A DNA stretch of 64,000 nt from Bacilli bacterium (GCA_017541325.1 JAFXZI010000007.1:31875-95874), one strand, 5' to 3'; shown: positions 1 to 8,600, counted from the stretch's first letter. Notes: a model not told the origin generated them from the letters alone. Numbers and translations are program-made.

Positions 1-411
1 ATGGCATTAGGTCAAAATATATTAGAATACAGAAAGAAAAATGGTCTTTCACAAGAACAATTAGGTGATAAGGTAAATGTTACAAGACAAACGATATCTA
101 ATTGGGAGTTAGAAGAAACTGCTCCAAATCCAGAACAACTAAAATTGCTTTCAAAAGCATTAAATGTAAGTGTAGACGAATTAATTGATAATGATTTACA
201 AAATGTTGTTTTATCAAAAATAAAAGTGACTGAAAAACAAACAAAGTCCATAAAGAAGATTCTTAAAGGCTTTCTTATTGGATTTATTATATTTTTAGTT
301 ATAGACATTATAGCTTTCTTAATATGTTTCTTTGGTCATATTGGGCCGTTTGAAGAAAACAACAAAGAAATACTATTTCATACGCAATATATGAAAAGTG
401 ATATAATTTAA
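1..411 (+). CDS. XRE-family regulator with C-terminal membrane helix
   Basis: 136 aa. Residues about 4-62 form a Cro/C1-type helix-turn-helix (LSQEQLGDKVNVTRQTISNWE), followed by a basic linker and one strongly hydrophobic segment (about 90-110), then a short tail. The layout suggests a DNA-binding protein tethered to the membrane. The ATG lies on the first base of the window and fits the normal start of this fold, so the gene is probably complete, but its promoter and SD lie outside. The NUDIX gene follows 14 bases downstream and may be co-transcribed. Family assignment is firm; regulon unknown. Confidence 0.85.
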   Translation: MALGQNILEYRKKNGLSQEQLGDKVNVTRQTISNWELEETAPNPEQLKLLSKALNVSVDELIDNDLQNVVLSKIKVTEKQTKSIKKILKGFLIGFIIFLVIDIIAFLICFFGHIGPFEENNKEILFHTQYMKSDII

Positions 412-425
412 TAGGATGTGATTAT

Positions 426-998
426 ATGGAATATAAAAGAATGAGAGAATATACTCATGAAGAGTTTGTTAAGTTAGTATTAAGTTTAAATGAAGAACAA
501 TTATTAGATCTTAGTGCTAACTACGGAGGATATCCTGTATTATTCAGAATGGCTCTTGATGATAGAATTAGTCATATACCATTTATACAAACAGGGGCGG
601 CTATTATAATTAGAAATGAAGAAGGAGAAATTCTTTTACAAGAGAGAACTGATAATGGTAAATGGGGGCTTCCTGGAGGTTGCCAAGATTTAGGAGAAGA
701 TTTAAGAGATACTGCTGTTAGAGAAGCATATGAAGAAACTGGATTAAAAATAAATCCTAATGACATTGTTTTAATTGATACTATTTCAGGAGCATCTAGA
801 AAGAGAAGTTATCCTAATGGAGATATAGTATATAATAATACTTCTCTATATCTTGCAAATGTAAAAAAGGAAGAATCAAGTAATCTAAGAGGAGACTCTG
901 AAACAAAGAGATTAAAGTTTTTTAATATAGATGATATTCCTGATGAATTTCATGATTTAGATTTAATTGATGCTTATAAAAAGTACATTAATAAGTAA
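426..998 (+). CDS. NUDIX hydrolase
   Basis: 190 aa. A complete Nudix box is present: G-x5-E-x7-REAYEETGL, starting at the GGCQDLGE stretch around residue 83, with the metal-binding REUxEE core intact. Such enzymes hydrolyse nucleoside diphosphates linked to another moiety; the substrate cannot be read from sequence. The N-terminal part (about 1-55) is a helical extension before the Nudix fold, as in several Gram-positive Nudix proteins. The SD is weak (AGGATGTG) and the gene sits 14 bases after the XRE gene. A strong terminator follows directly. Confidence 0.9.
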   Translation: MEYKRMREYTHEEFVKLVLSLNEEQLLDLSANYGGYPVLFRMALDDRISHIPFIQTGAAIIIRNEEGEILLQERTDNGKWGLPGGCQDLGEDLRDTAVREAYEETGLKINPNDIVLIDTISGASRKRSYPNGDIVYNNTSLYLANVKKEESSNLRGDSETKRLKFFNIDDIPDEFHDLDLIDAYKKYINK

Positions 999-1021
999 AA
1001 GATTCGAAAGAATCTTTTTTT
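997..1021 (+). terminator. Intrinsic terminator after NUDIX gene
   Basis: Hairpin AAAGATTC-GAAA-GAATCTTT with a GAAA tetraloop followed by a T run; it starts inside the stop codon. Confidence 0.9.
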
Positions 1022-1022
1022 A

Positions 1023-1051
1023 TTGACATAGATAATAATTGGATATACAAT
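1023..1051 (+). promoter_or_regulatory. Sigma-A promoter of the GntR/ABC operon
   Basis: TTGACA at 1023-1028, 17-base spacer, TACAAT at 1046-1051. This is one of the few promoters in the window with a consensus -35 box. Confidence 0.9.
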
Positions 1052-1061
1052 ATTATTGTAT
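1045..1061. promoter_or_regulatory. Candidate GntR/YtrA operator
   Basis: Perfect inverted repeat ATACAAT-ATT-ATTGTAT covering the -10 box of the promoter. It precedes a GntR gene that heads its own operon, so autorepression is the simple reading. The repeat is seen directly; its function is inferred. Confidence 0.7.
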
Positions 1062-1087
1062 TAATCAAGTAATACAGTGGAGGGAAT

Positions 1088-1447
1088 ATGGAATTTACAT
1101 TTGATAATAATATTCCAATATATATTCAATTATTGGAATATATGAAAATCTATTTAATATCAGGAACATTTAAATGTGGAGATAAATTACCTTCAGTAAG
1201 AGATTTTGCATCTACATTTAAAGTTAATCCTAATACTATGCAAAAAGCTTTATCTGAACTTGAAAGTATGAATCTTATTTATACTGAAAGAACTAATGGT
1301 AAGTATGTTACTAAAGACCAAAAACTAATTGATAAGTTAAAAGATGAATATGCTATGACTTTAGCTAAAAGTTATATGCAAGGTATGAAACGAATTGGTT
1401 TAGGTAAAGCAGACTCTATTAAATACTTAGAAAGGATAGATGATTAA
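1088..1447 (+). CDS. GntR family regulator, YtrA type
   Basis: 119 aa. Winged helix at about 10-75 (IYIQLLEYMKIYLISG, then LPSVRDFASTFKVNPNTMQKAL), followed by only about 40 residues. This short tail is typical of the YtrA subfamily, whose members usually repress a linked ABC transporter. The SD GGAGGG sits 4 bases before the ATG. The stop overlaps the start of the ATPase gene, so the three genes (regulator, ATPase, permease) form a coupled operon. A perfect palindrome over the -10 box is the likely operator. Confidence 0.92.
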   Translation: MEFTFDNNIPIYIQLLEYMKIYLISGTFKCGDKLPSVRDFASTFKVNPNTMQKALSELESMNLIYTERTNGKYVTKDQKLIDKLKDEYAMTLAKSYMQGMKRIGLGKADSIKYLERIDD

Positions 1448-2144
1448 TATGAATTTATTAGAAATAAAACATCTAAATAAATCATTTGATAATAAAACTA
1501 TTCTAGATGATATTAATTTAAAAATATCTAAAGGAAAGATTATTGGATTACTTGGAAAGAATGGTGCTGGTAAATCTACTTTAATTAAAATTATTAATGA
1601 TTTATTAACAATAGATAGTGGAGAAGTATTGTTTAAAGGTAAAAAAATTGGAGTTTATTCTAAAGAAAATATTGCTTTTCTTCCTGAAAGAACTTATTTA
1701 GATAAAAGTATGAAAGTAGAAGCAGTAATAAATTTCTTTTCTGATTTTTATAAAGACTTTAATAAAGAAAAAGCATATGAACTACTAGAAAAGTTAGATT
1801 TAGATAAAAAACAAAGAATAACTAAAATGTCTAAAGGAATGCAAGAAAAGTTACAATTAATTCTAGTTATGTCACGTGAAGCTGATTTATATATATTAGA
1901 TGAACCATTAAGTGGAGTAGATCCTGCTACTCGTGACTATATATTAGATACTATTCTATCTAATTTTAAAGAGGGTGCTAGTATTATTATTTCTACGCAT
2001 TTAATTTCAGACATAGAAAGAATACTTGATGAAGTAATATTTATTGATAAAGGTAAAATTGTCCTACAAAGTGAAGCAGATGCTCTTAGAAATAAAGAAA
2101 AGTCATCAATCGATGAAATCTTTAGGAGGATGTTCAAATGTTAA
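1440..2144 (+). CDS. ABC transporter ATP-binding protein
   Basis: 234 aa. Walker A GLLGKNGAGKST (about residues 36-47), a signature motif with a variant sequence (MSKGMQEKLQL in place of LSGGQ), Walker B LYILDEPLSGVDP and the switch histidine in IISTHL are all present. It powers the permease encoded next. The start could be ATG 1440, which overlaps the regulator's last codons, or ATG 1449; the AAAGGA SD lies awkwardly between, too close to the first and a little far from the second. The exported substrate is unknown; YtrA-linked exporters often respond to cell-wall antibiotics. Confidence 0.92.
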   Translation: MINMNLLEIKHLNKSFDNKTILDDINLKISKGKIIGLLGKNGAGKSTLIKIINDLLTIDSGEVLFKGKKIGVYSKENIAFLPERTYLDKSMKVEAVINFFSDFYKDFNKEKAYELLEKLDLDKKQRITKMSKGMQEKLQLILVMSREADLYILDEPLSGVDPATRDYILDTILSNFKEGASIIISTHLISDIERILDEVIFIDKGKIVLQSEADALRNKEKSSIDEIFRRMFKC

Positions 2145-2926
2145 CTAAATTATTTAAAAATGATTTTGCTTGGATATTTAATAAAGCAATGTGGATATAT
2201 TATTTGGTATTAATTCTTGTAACTATATCAGTTAAAATAGTAGAAAATGTTAAACAAAATTTATTCTTAGTTATGGTGGATAAAGTTTTAGTAGGAATAT
2301 TTATATCATGTTGTATTTCTATTTTAATTACTTGTTTCATGAGAATATGGGTTAGATTTATAACTAATTTATATAAAGATGAAAGTTATCTAACACATAC
2401 ACTTCCTGTTACTAAAAATCAAATATTTAATGCTAAAGTACTTGCATCAATTATTACTTTAATTATTTCTTTACTTGTTATAGTAGCTTGCGTTGCATTT
2501 GCATATTTAAATGAAAATACTTTTGAAGAACTAAGAGTTATGTATGATTCTTTAGTACATGCATATAATGGAGTAATAGCTGTTATATTCGTTATTGGTT
2601 TAGTATTATTAATAATACTTGAAATGATAAATCTGATGATGGCTGGAATATTTGGAATAATCGCAGGACATCGTTCAAATAATTATAGAATGATAAAATC
2701 TATTTTTATAGGTATTGCTTGTTATTTTGCAGTAGCAATTATAATAGTATCAACAGTAAATATAATAAGTGAGAATTTATTAAATGAAGTTGTTACAAAT
2801 GGATTCCCGGGAATTAAAACTTTATCAACAATGGGATTAACATCTTTAGCTTTATATATTATTTCTATATTATTCTTTTACTTTAATTCTAAAAGAATTT
2901 TAAATAAAGGTGTAAATGTAGAATAA
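2138..2926 (+). CDS. ABC transporter permease
   Basis: 262 aa with about six hydrophobic segments (near residues 20-45, 48-68, 100-123, 140-170, 185-208, 232-252), so an integral membrane subunit. It overlaps the ATPase gene by 7 bases and is clearly its partner. The sequence resembles ABC-2-type export permeases by layout rather than by a diagnostic motif. An intrinsic terminator follows immediately. Substrate unknown. Confidence 0.85.
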   Translation: MLTKLFKNDFAWIFNKAMWIYYLVLILVTISVKIVENVKQNLFLVMVDKVLVGIFISCCISILITCFMRIWVRFITNLYKDESYLTHTLPVTKNQIFNAKVLASIITLIISLLVIVACVAFAYLNENTFEELRVMYDSLVHAYNGVIAVIFVIGLVLLIILEMINLMMAGIFGIIAGHRSNNYRMIKSIFIGIACYFAVAIIIVSTVNIISENLLNEVVTNGFPGIKTLSTMGLTSLALYIISILFFYFNSKRILNKGVNVE

Positions 2927-2951
2927 ACAGTCAAATATATGACTGTTTTTT
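2926..2951 (+). terminator. Intrinsic terminator of the ABC operon
   Basis: AACAGTCA / TGACTGTT stem with a six-base loop, followed by seven T. Confidence 0.9.
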
Positions 2952-2953
2952 TA

Positions 2954-2962
2954 TGCTATAAT
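2954..2962 (+). promoter_or_regulatory. Extended -10 promoter of HD-domain gene
   Basis: TGC-TATAAT, 18 bases before the ATG, with no clear -35 box; it lies directly behind the preceding terminator. Confidence 0.75.
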
Positions 2963-2980
2963 ATACTAGTGAGGTAGAAG

Positions 2981-3685
2981 ATGAATAACAAATATATAGA
3001 ACTTATTAATAACTTTATAAATGGAAAATTAAATATTACTGATTTAAATACTAGTAGTTATAACTACAGTTTTTATAATTCAGCAATTGATATATTAAAT
3101 GAATTAAATATAAATAGATTATTTTATAATGATGTTACTAAAATATTATCTAAGTCAAAATATAATGATATATTTATTGAAATGATGAAAAATATAAAAA
3201 CTGAATTATTATATAAAAGTCATTGTCATGGACTAAATCATAATATAAGAGTAGCATTATTTGCATTAATTATATGTGTTAATGAAGACATTTCTTTAGA
3301 AGATTTTATAATAATTATTGAAGGTGCAAAATATCATGATATAGGTAGAGAAAATGACTTAACAGATGATTCACATGGTAAAAGAAGTGCGATGAAAATG
3401 GACTTTTTAAAAGATGAATATAGTAATGAGGAATTGAATCTTTTAAAAACAATTGTAACATGTCATAGTATAGATGATGAGTATTTTGACTCTGTTGCTA
3501 AGAAAAATAATATTAAAGATATAGATAGATGTAGAAAGATGTATAATATATTAAAAGATTCAGATGCATTAGATAGAGTTAGATTAGATGATCCTACTAT
3601 AAAAATAAATCTAATGAGAACTACTACTGCAAAGGAATTAATCCCTTTTGCATATGAAATGTATGAAAGTTATATAAAATATTAA
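2981..3685 (+). CDS. HD-domain metal-dependent phosphohydrolase
   Basis: 234 aa. Metal-ligand pattern: H87 (GLNHNIR), the H119-D120 dyad in KYHDIGR, and H162 in VTCHS. These match a small HD-superfamily hydrolase acting on phosphate esters such as nucleotides. The N-terminal 75 residues are an uncharacterised helical part. The SD GAGGTAGAAG precedes the ATG. It is monocistronic, between a terminator and its own TGC-TATAAT promoter. The substrate cannot be inferred. Confidence 0.85.
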   Translation: MNNKYIELINNFINGKLNITDLNTSSYNYSFYNSAIDILNELNINRLFYNDVTKILSKSKYNDIFIEMMKNIKTELLYKSHCHGLNHNIRVALFALIICVNEDISLEDFIIIIEGAKYHDIGRENDLTDDSHGKRSAMKMDFLKDEYSNEELNLLKTIVTCHSIDDEYFDSVAKKNNIKDIDRCRKMYNILKDSDALDRVRLDDPTIKINLMRTTTAKELIPFAYEMYESYIKY

Positions 3686-3716
3686 AAAGAAGTAGAATTT
3701 ACTTTTAAATGTTTTT

Positions 3717-3725
3717 TGATATAAT
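3717..3725 (+). promoter_or_regulatory. Extended -10 promoter
   Basis: TGA-TATAAT, 22 bases before the ATG at 3748; the SD TAGGTGA lies between. Confidence 0.75.
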
Positions 3726-3747
3726 TATTATAAAGTAGGTGATTTTT

Positions 3748-4206
3748 ATGAATAAAAAAACTTTTGCAGTAATATTATTAATAATAGGTTTGTTATTAAT
3801 GGGATTTGGATTAAAAACAAATAATAATCTAAAAGAAGAAAATAATAAAGTTAAGGAAGAAAAAAATCAAGAACCAAAAAAAGAAAAAATAATGAAAAAA
3901 GAAAAGTATTATCGTACTACTGCTCCTCCTGAAGTATTTGATGTAGTAGAACTTAATACTGAAACAAAAGAATTAAAAGTGCATTTTACTCAAGGAGGAG
4001 GAGAGTGTGCTGATGGACCATGTGGAACTACTTATGAAAGAGAAGGAACTATTAAATTAACAGATGAAGAATATACAAAAGTTATGAAACTATGGGATCA
4101 CAATTATGAATTTTTTGCACAGTTGGATAAATTTATTTTAGATGGTGTAAGTAGAGAAGAAGTAAATGAATATTGGGATTTATGTATTAAAGAATTAGGA
4201 TTATAG
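3748..4206 (+). CDS. Membrane-anchored hypothetical protein
   Basis: 152 aa. A single N-terminal hydrophobic segment (about residues 5-22) without a lipobox is followed by a Lys/Glu-rich linker and a globular domain containing a Gly-rich cysteine loop (GGGECADGPCGTT). The protein is probably held on the outside of the membrane by an uncleaved anchor. ATG 3748 is chosen because the SD TAGGTGA lies 6 bases upstream; the GTG at 3739 is inside that SD. Its family was not recognised. Confidence 0.75.
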   Translation: MNKKTFAVILLIIGLLLMGFGLKTNNNLKEENNKVKEEKNQEPKKEKIMKKEKYYRTTAPPEVFDVVELNTETKELKVHFTQGGGECADGPCGTTYEREGTIKLTDEEYTKVMKLWDHNYEFFAQLDKFILDGVSREEVNEYWDLCIKELGL

Positions 4207-4223
4207 AAAAATATTTGTATTAT

Positions 4224-4249
4224 AAAAAGACCTTTTTAGGTCTTTTTTA
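4224..4249 (+). terminator. Intrinsic terminator
   Basis: AAAAAGACC / GGTCTTTTT stem with a TTTTTA loop and a T run. Confidence 0.9.
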
Positions 4250-4317
4250 TTAATTCCAGTTTTATTTCCTGTTAAAATATTATTAAGTATATTACTCTTA
4301 TTATGTGAGGGATATTT

Positions 4318-5757
4318 ATGAATCAAGAGAAAATTGGAAAGTTTATTGCAAAATTAAGAAAAGAAAGAGGTCTAACACAAGAAGAATTAGCAGAACAATT
4401 AAATGTTACAAACAAATCTGTTTCTAATTGGGAAAATGGTAAAAATATGCCAGACGTTTCTTTATTTAAAGAATTGTGTAGTATTTTAGGAATATCAGTT
4501 AATGAATTAATAAATGGAGAAAAAATTAATATAAAAGATATTAATAAATATAATGAAACGACACTAAATATAATGAGTAATAATGAATTAAACAAAAAGA
4601 AATTTAATAAAAGAATAAAAGTATTAATTGGTATTATTATTTTTATGTTGATACTAGTTATAATTCTATTAATATCACATAATAATATTTATCCTAAGTT
4701 TGATATATATTCTTTTATTATTAATCCTACTGATCCTGATAAAAAACAATTATTAAATAAAAAGTATAAATATAAATTAAATAATAAAGAATATGATATT
4801 TATTATTATGGTATAGATAATGCTCAATTATGTGATGGTAAAGAAAATTGTTATTCCATTAAACAAGCTCTTGATTATAAACAAACGGATATAGATAGTA
4901 TTAGGAAGCATTTTGAATCACTATATCAATATCAATCAATTGAGATAAATAGATTATATGATGGTGGTACTACTATATATACTACAAGCGGATATCAAGT
5001 TATAATGTGTAATACAGCATCTGGAAATAAAGATATTTATATTGGTACCCCTAATATGGTAGAAAATCTTTTTGGTATGTATTGTGGTCATTCTTTAAAT
5101 ACTGATAAAAGTTTTACTAGAACTTATAAAATAATTAGTTCAAAAATTAGTAGTGATCCGGAATTTAACGAGATTGTTTTAGAAACTAGTAATAAAGAAA
5201 AGGGTAAAGTACTAATAAATAATTCATATGATTTAGTTCCTGGAAAAACTTATTATTTCAGTTTTTATACTTTTGATATGTATAAAGATACTATTGAAAA
5301 TATTTTTAATAATTCTATTCTTTTAAAAACTATTGAATTAGAAGAAGGACAAGATTTTATTAATGAAAAGATATATGTTAATGAAGTGGATGATAACGGA
5401 TCAGAACTAAATGAAGCAAAATATGTTCGTATGGATATTGTTGATGGTACTTTAACAAGAACTGGAGCTACTATAAGAATTACTGATTATACAAAAGGTA
5501 AATATACATATGGTGAACCATATAGAATTGATAAATATGAAAATAATAAATGGGTAAGACTTGATTGTAATGATTGTGCATTTAACTTACCAGCATATTA
5601 TCCAGATATAAATGGACAATTAGAGTTTAAACTTGATTGGAAACATATGTATGGATCATTAAAAAAAGGAAAATATCGTATTGTAAAAAATGCTCTTGAA
5701 GGCGAAGGAGAAAATATAAAAACTTATTACTTTTCAGTAGAGTTTACTATTGAATAA
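4318..5757 (+). CDS. Transmembrane XRE regulator with extracellular sensor domain
   Basis: 479 aa. Residues 5-62 are a Cro/C1 helix-turn-helix (LTQEELAEQLNVTNKSVSNWENG), then a basic linker, one membrane helix (about 100-120) and about 355 residues predicted outside. The outside part has cysteine pairs (CDGKENC, CNDC) and a beta-rich look; no named domain was recognised. A one-component transmembrane regulator is inferred from this order of parts. The SD GTGAGGGA precedes the ATG. The mechanism and ligand are unknown. Confidence 0.85.
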   Translation: MNQEKIGKFIAKLRKERGLTQEELAEQLNVTNKSVSNWENGKNMPDVSLFKELCSILGISVNELINGEKINIKDINKYNETTLNIMSNNELNKKKFNKRIKVLIGIIIFMLILVIILLISHNNIYPKFDIYSFIINPTDPDKKQLLNKKYKYKLNNKEYDIYYYGIDNAQLCDGKENCYSIKQALDYKQTDIDSIRKHFESLYQYQSIEINRLYDGGTTIYTTSGYQVIMCNTASGNKDIYIGTPNMVENLFGMYCGHSLNTDKSFTRTYKIISSKISSDPEFNEIVLETSNKEKGKVLINNSYDLVPGKTYYFSFYTFDMYKDTIENIFNNSILLKTIELEEGQDFINEKIYVNEVDDNGSELNEAKYVRMDIVDGTLTRTGATIRITDYTKGKYTYGEPYRIDKYENNKWVRLDCNDCAFNLPAYYPDINGQLEFKLDWKHMYGSLKKGKYRIVKNALEGEGENIKTYYFSVEFTIE

Positions 5758-5761
5758 TATT

Positions 5762-5770
5762 TGATATAAT
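5762..5770 (+). promoter_or_regulatory. Extended -10 promoter of MBL-fold gene
   Basis: TGA-TATAAT ending 15 bases before the ATG. It overlaps the tail of the previous gene region; transcription would start next to the SD. Confidence 0.75.
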
Positions 5771-5785
5771 TAAATAGGTGATTTT

Positions 5786-6502
5786 ATGAAGGTTAGAGTA
5801 ATTGGAAGTGGAAGTATATGGAATGAATATAATAGTGCATCTTATTTATTAGATGATGATACTATTATTGATTGCCCTAATGGAATGTGTAAGTATTTAT
5901 TAAGACAAGGAATTACTCCTAAAAACATTAGTAATGTATTAATAACTCATTTTCATGGTGATCATTGTTTCGATATTCCTTTTTATCTATTGATTAAATC
6001 AAGAGGAGAAGGTAAAAATGTAAATATATATTGCAGCAGTGATGGAAAAAGGAGAGTAGATAAATTATTAAGTCTTGCTTTTCCAAATTCTGGAGTTAAT
6101 ATTTATAAAGAATTAAATATAAAGTATAGTTCTAAAAAAGAATTTAAAATAAATAATTATAAAGTATCAAAGTGTTTAGTTGATCATGGTAATATGCATC
6201 CTGCATATGGATATTTAATTAAAGGAAAGAATAAAGTAATTGGTTTTACTGGAGATACAACTTATTGTAAAGGATTAGAGTATCTAGCTAGTAAATGTGA
6301 TTATCTATTTACTGATTGTATGTTTATAAATTCTACTGATAAGCATATGGGGATCGATAAGTTACATATTTTATTAAATAATAATCCAAATTGTACATTT
6401 GTAGTTAGTCATTTAGAAAATGAAACTAGAAAAGAATTAAAAAAATTAAAATTAGATAGAGTAATAATACCAGAAGATGGATATGAAATAGAAGTTGAAT
6501 AA
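5786..6502 (+). CDS. MBL-fold metallohydrolase, RNase Z-like
   Basis: 238 aa. The HxHxDH zinc motif is intact as H55-F-H57-G-D59-H60 and is followed by the later ligands in VDHG, FTGDTTYC and VVSHLE. The fold is that of the beta-CASP-lacking RNase Z/phosphodiesterase group. Candidate activities are tRNA 3' processing or cyclic-nucleotide or phospholipid phosphodiesterase. It is shorter than typical RNase Z (about 300 aa) and no flexible exosite arm is obvious, so a general phosphodiesterase is the safer call. Own promoter and terminator. Confidence 0.85.
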   Translation: MKVRVIGSGSIWNEYNSASYLLDDDTIIDCPNGMCKYLLRQGITPKNISNVLITHFHGDHCFDIPFYLLIKSRGEGKNVNIYCSSDGKRRVDKLLSLAFPNSGVNIYKELNIKYSSKKEFKINNYKVSKCLVDHGNMHPAYGYLIKGKNKVIGFTGDTTYCKGLEYLASKCDYLFTDCMFINSTDKHMGIDKLHILLNNNPNCTFVVSHLENETRKELKKLKLDRVIIPEDGYEIEVE

Positions 6503-6513
6503 ACTTCTTTTTT
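6490..6513 (+). terminator. Intrinsic terminator spanning the stop codon
   Basis: AGAAGTT / AACTTCT stem with the TAA stop in the loop, then T6. Confidence 0.85.
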
Positions 6514-6556
6514 ATGTTAACTAAACTAAAAAGGTCATACAAAAACCTGTATATTG

Positions 6557-6565
6557 TGCTATAAT
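6557..6565 (+). promoter_or_regulatory. Extended -10 promoter of Abi/HtrA operon
   Basis: TGC-TATAAT, 17 bases before the ATG. Confidence 0.75.
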
Positions 6566-6582
6566 TACAATAGGTGGGAATA

Positions 6583-7524
6583 ATGAGGGACAAGCACTTT
6601 GTAAATTTAAATGAACAAATTGAAATATTTAAATATAAAGGTCTTACATTCGCAGATGAGGAATATGCTAAGAATGTTCTTTTGCGTGAAAATTATTTCT
6701 TTATTAATGGATATCGTCATTTATTCTTAAAAAATAAAAATGAAAAGACTTTTATTAAAGGAACTACATTCGAGGAATTATATAGTCTCTTTTTATTTGA
6801 TAGACAATTTCGTAATATTATTTTCAAAAATTTACTTATTATAGAGAATAATATAAAATCAATTATTTCTTATCAATTATCAAAAAAGTATGGTTATAAA
6901 GAAAGTGAATACTTACGAAACAAAAACTTTGATAATAGTCCAATGAAACAAAAACAAATAAATGATCTTATTAAGAAAATGAAAAGACAAATTAGAGTTA
7001 ATGGTAGACAACACTCTGCAACAAGTCACTATATTAATAATTATGGTTATATTCCTTTATGGGTTCTTGTTAAAGTATTATCATTTGGTATTGTAAGTGA
7101 GATGTATTCTATTTTAAAACTTGAAGATAGATTAAGTATTTCTAGTATTTATGGAATAGATCAAGAAGAATTAGTTAATTATCTACCAATACTAGCTAAT
7201 TATCGTAATTTATGTGCTCATGAGGATATTTTATTTGAAAATAGAACTCAAAGAACTATAAATGATACTGTCTATCATAAATTATTAAATATAGAGAAAA
7301 TGGATGATGAATATATTTATGGTAAGAATGATTTATTTGCACTAATAATAATTCTAAAACAAATGTTAACAGAACAAGAAGTTAAGAATTTAGTTATAGA
7401 AATTAGTAGAGCGATAGACAATTTAGATTATAATTTAAAAACTATAGAAATAGATAAAGTATTAGATAGAATGGGATTTCCTTCTAATTGGAAAGAAATT
7501 GCTAATATAGAAGTGGAGATGTAA
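6583..7524 (+). CDS. Abi_2 (AbiD/AbiF) family HEPN protein
   Basis: 313 aa. The family signature is visible: the FLFDRQFRNIIF segment (about 71-82), YIPLWVLVKVLSFG (about 156-169) and, near residue 208, RNLCAH, an Rx4H motif typical of HEPN ribonuclease sites. Abi_2 proteins abort phage infection in lactococci and are regarded as RNA-targeting toxins. ATG 6583 is chosen because AGGTGGG lies just upstream; the GTG at 6574 is inside that SD. The htrA gene follows 2 bases later, so the two share a transcript. No neighbouring antitoxin gene is visible. Confidence 0.88.
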   Translation: MRDKHFVNLNEQIEIFKYKGLTFADEEYAKNVLLRENYFFINGYRHLFLKNKNEKTFIKGTTFEELYSLFLFDRQFRNIIFKNLLIIENNIKSIISYQLSKKYGYKESEYLRNKNFDNSPMKQKQINDLIKKMKRQIRVNGRQHSATSHYINNYGYIPLWVLVKVLSFGIVSEMYSILKLEDRLSISSIYGIDQEELVNYLPILANYRNLCAHEDILFENRTQRTINDTVYHKLLNIEKMDDEYIYGKNDLFALIIILKQMLTEQEVKNLVIEISRAIDNLDYNLKTIEIDKVLDRMGFPSNWKEIANIEVEM

Positions 7525-7526
7525 TT

Positions 7527-8579
7527 ATGAAGGATAAATTATGGGTTCTATTATGTATGATAATTGTTTTTGGTTTAGGTGCAGGAACAATGTATTTTAT
7601 AGGTAATAAGTATCTAAATAAACCAGAAAAAACAACAAAAGAAATTGTTGAAAAAAGAGATGTAACTATTACTGATAACACTGGTATATCTGAAGCAGTT
7701 GATAAAGTATATAATACCGTTGTAATGATAAAGACTTATAGAAATGGTAGAATTTATGGAAGCGGAAGTGGTGTTATATATAAAATAGATGATAAATTTG
7801 GTTATATAATGACTAATTACCACGTTGTAGATGAATCCACTAGTATAAAAGTTAGATTTTATAATGAAGAAGAATTAGATGGAAAAGTAATGGGTGGAGA
7901 CAAATGGCTTGATATAGCAATTGTTAGAGTAGATAAAAAAGATTACTTAAAGAAGGCTGAAATTGGTTCAAGTGATAAATTAAAAATGGGAGATACAGTT
8001 TTTGCAGTTGGTACACCTGTTGGAGAAGAGTATTATAATACAATAACTAGAGGTATTGTATCTGGAATAGATAGAAAAGTAACTCTTTCAGTTGAAACTA
8101 AAGAAGATTGGGTTATGAAAGCTATTCAAGTAGATGCTGCTATAAATCCTGGAAATAGTGGAGGGCCTTTATTTAATGCATCGGGAGAAGTTGTAGGAAT
8201 TAATTCAGTTAAATTAATTGATAGTAAAATTGAGGGAATGGGATTTTCTATTAAGATAGAAGATGCTATGGAATATGCTACAACTTTTGAAAATGGAAAA
8301 GAAATAGAAAGACCTTTACTAGGAATAAGATTAGTAAATACTTCTAATTATGATTATGGAGTAGAAGTAATAAGTATTGAAAAAAATAGTGGTGCAGAAA
8401 AGTCTGATTTAAAAGCAGGAGATATTATTATAAAAATAGGTAAAGAAAAAATAATAAATCAAGCTTATTTAAAATATGTTCTTTATAGTTATAAAGTAGG
8501 AGATAAAATAGAAGTAACTTATTTAAGAGGTGGAAAAGAACAAAAAACAGAAGTAACACTAACTAAAAATAATGGCTAA
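7527..8579 (+). CDS. htrA: HtrA/DegP-like membrane serine protease
   Basis: 350 aa. An N-terminal membrane anchor (about 5-26) is followed by a trypsin-like domain with the catalytic triad H99 (MTNYHVVD), D129 (WLDIAIV) and S211 (GNSGGP), and one C-terminal PDZ domain (about 260-345). It is expected to degrade or refold damaged proteins on the outer face of the membrane. The SD GTGGAG precedes the ATG. It sits 2 bases after the Abi gene. The order and length match Gram-positive HtrA with one PDZ domain. Confidence 0.95.
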   Translation: MKDKLWVLLCMIIVFGLGAGTMYFIGNKYLNKPEKTTKEIVEKRDVTITDNTGISEAVDKVYNTVVMIKTYRNGRIYGSGSGVIYKIDDKFGYIMTNYHVVDESTSIKVRFYNEEELDGKVMGGDKWLDIAIVRVDKKDYLKKAEIGSSDKLKMGDTVFAVGTPVGEEYYNTITRGIVSGIDRKVTLSVETKEDWVMKAIQVDAAINPGNSGGPLFNASGEVVGINSVKLIDSKIEGMGFSIKIEDAMEYATTFENGKEIERPLLGIRLVNTSNYDYGVEVISIEKNSGAEKSDLKAGDIIIKIGKEKIINQAYLKYVLYSYKVGDKIEVTYLRGGKEQKTEVTLTKNNG

Positions 8580-8600
8580 TATTTAGTCATTATTTTTTTT
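8568..8600 (+). terminator. Intrinsic terminator of Abi/HtrA operon
   Basis: Twelve-pair stem (AATAATGGCTAA / TTAGTCATTATT, one G-T pair) with a long T run; the next promoter's -10 box starts two bases after the T run. Confidence 0.9.

Noticed and set aside
6503..6582. RNA partner of the Abi protein in the upstream gap
   Set aside because: The gap is 80 bases and is filled by a terminator and the promoter; no repeated or well-folded segment remains.
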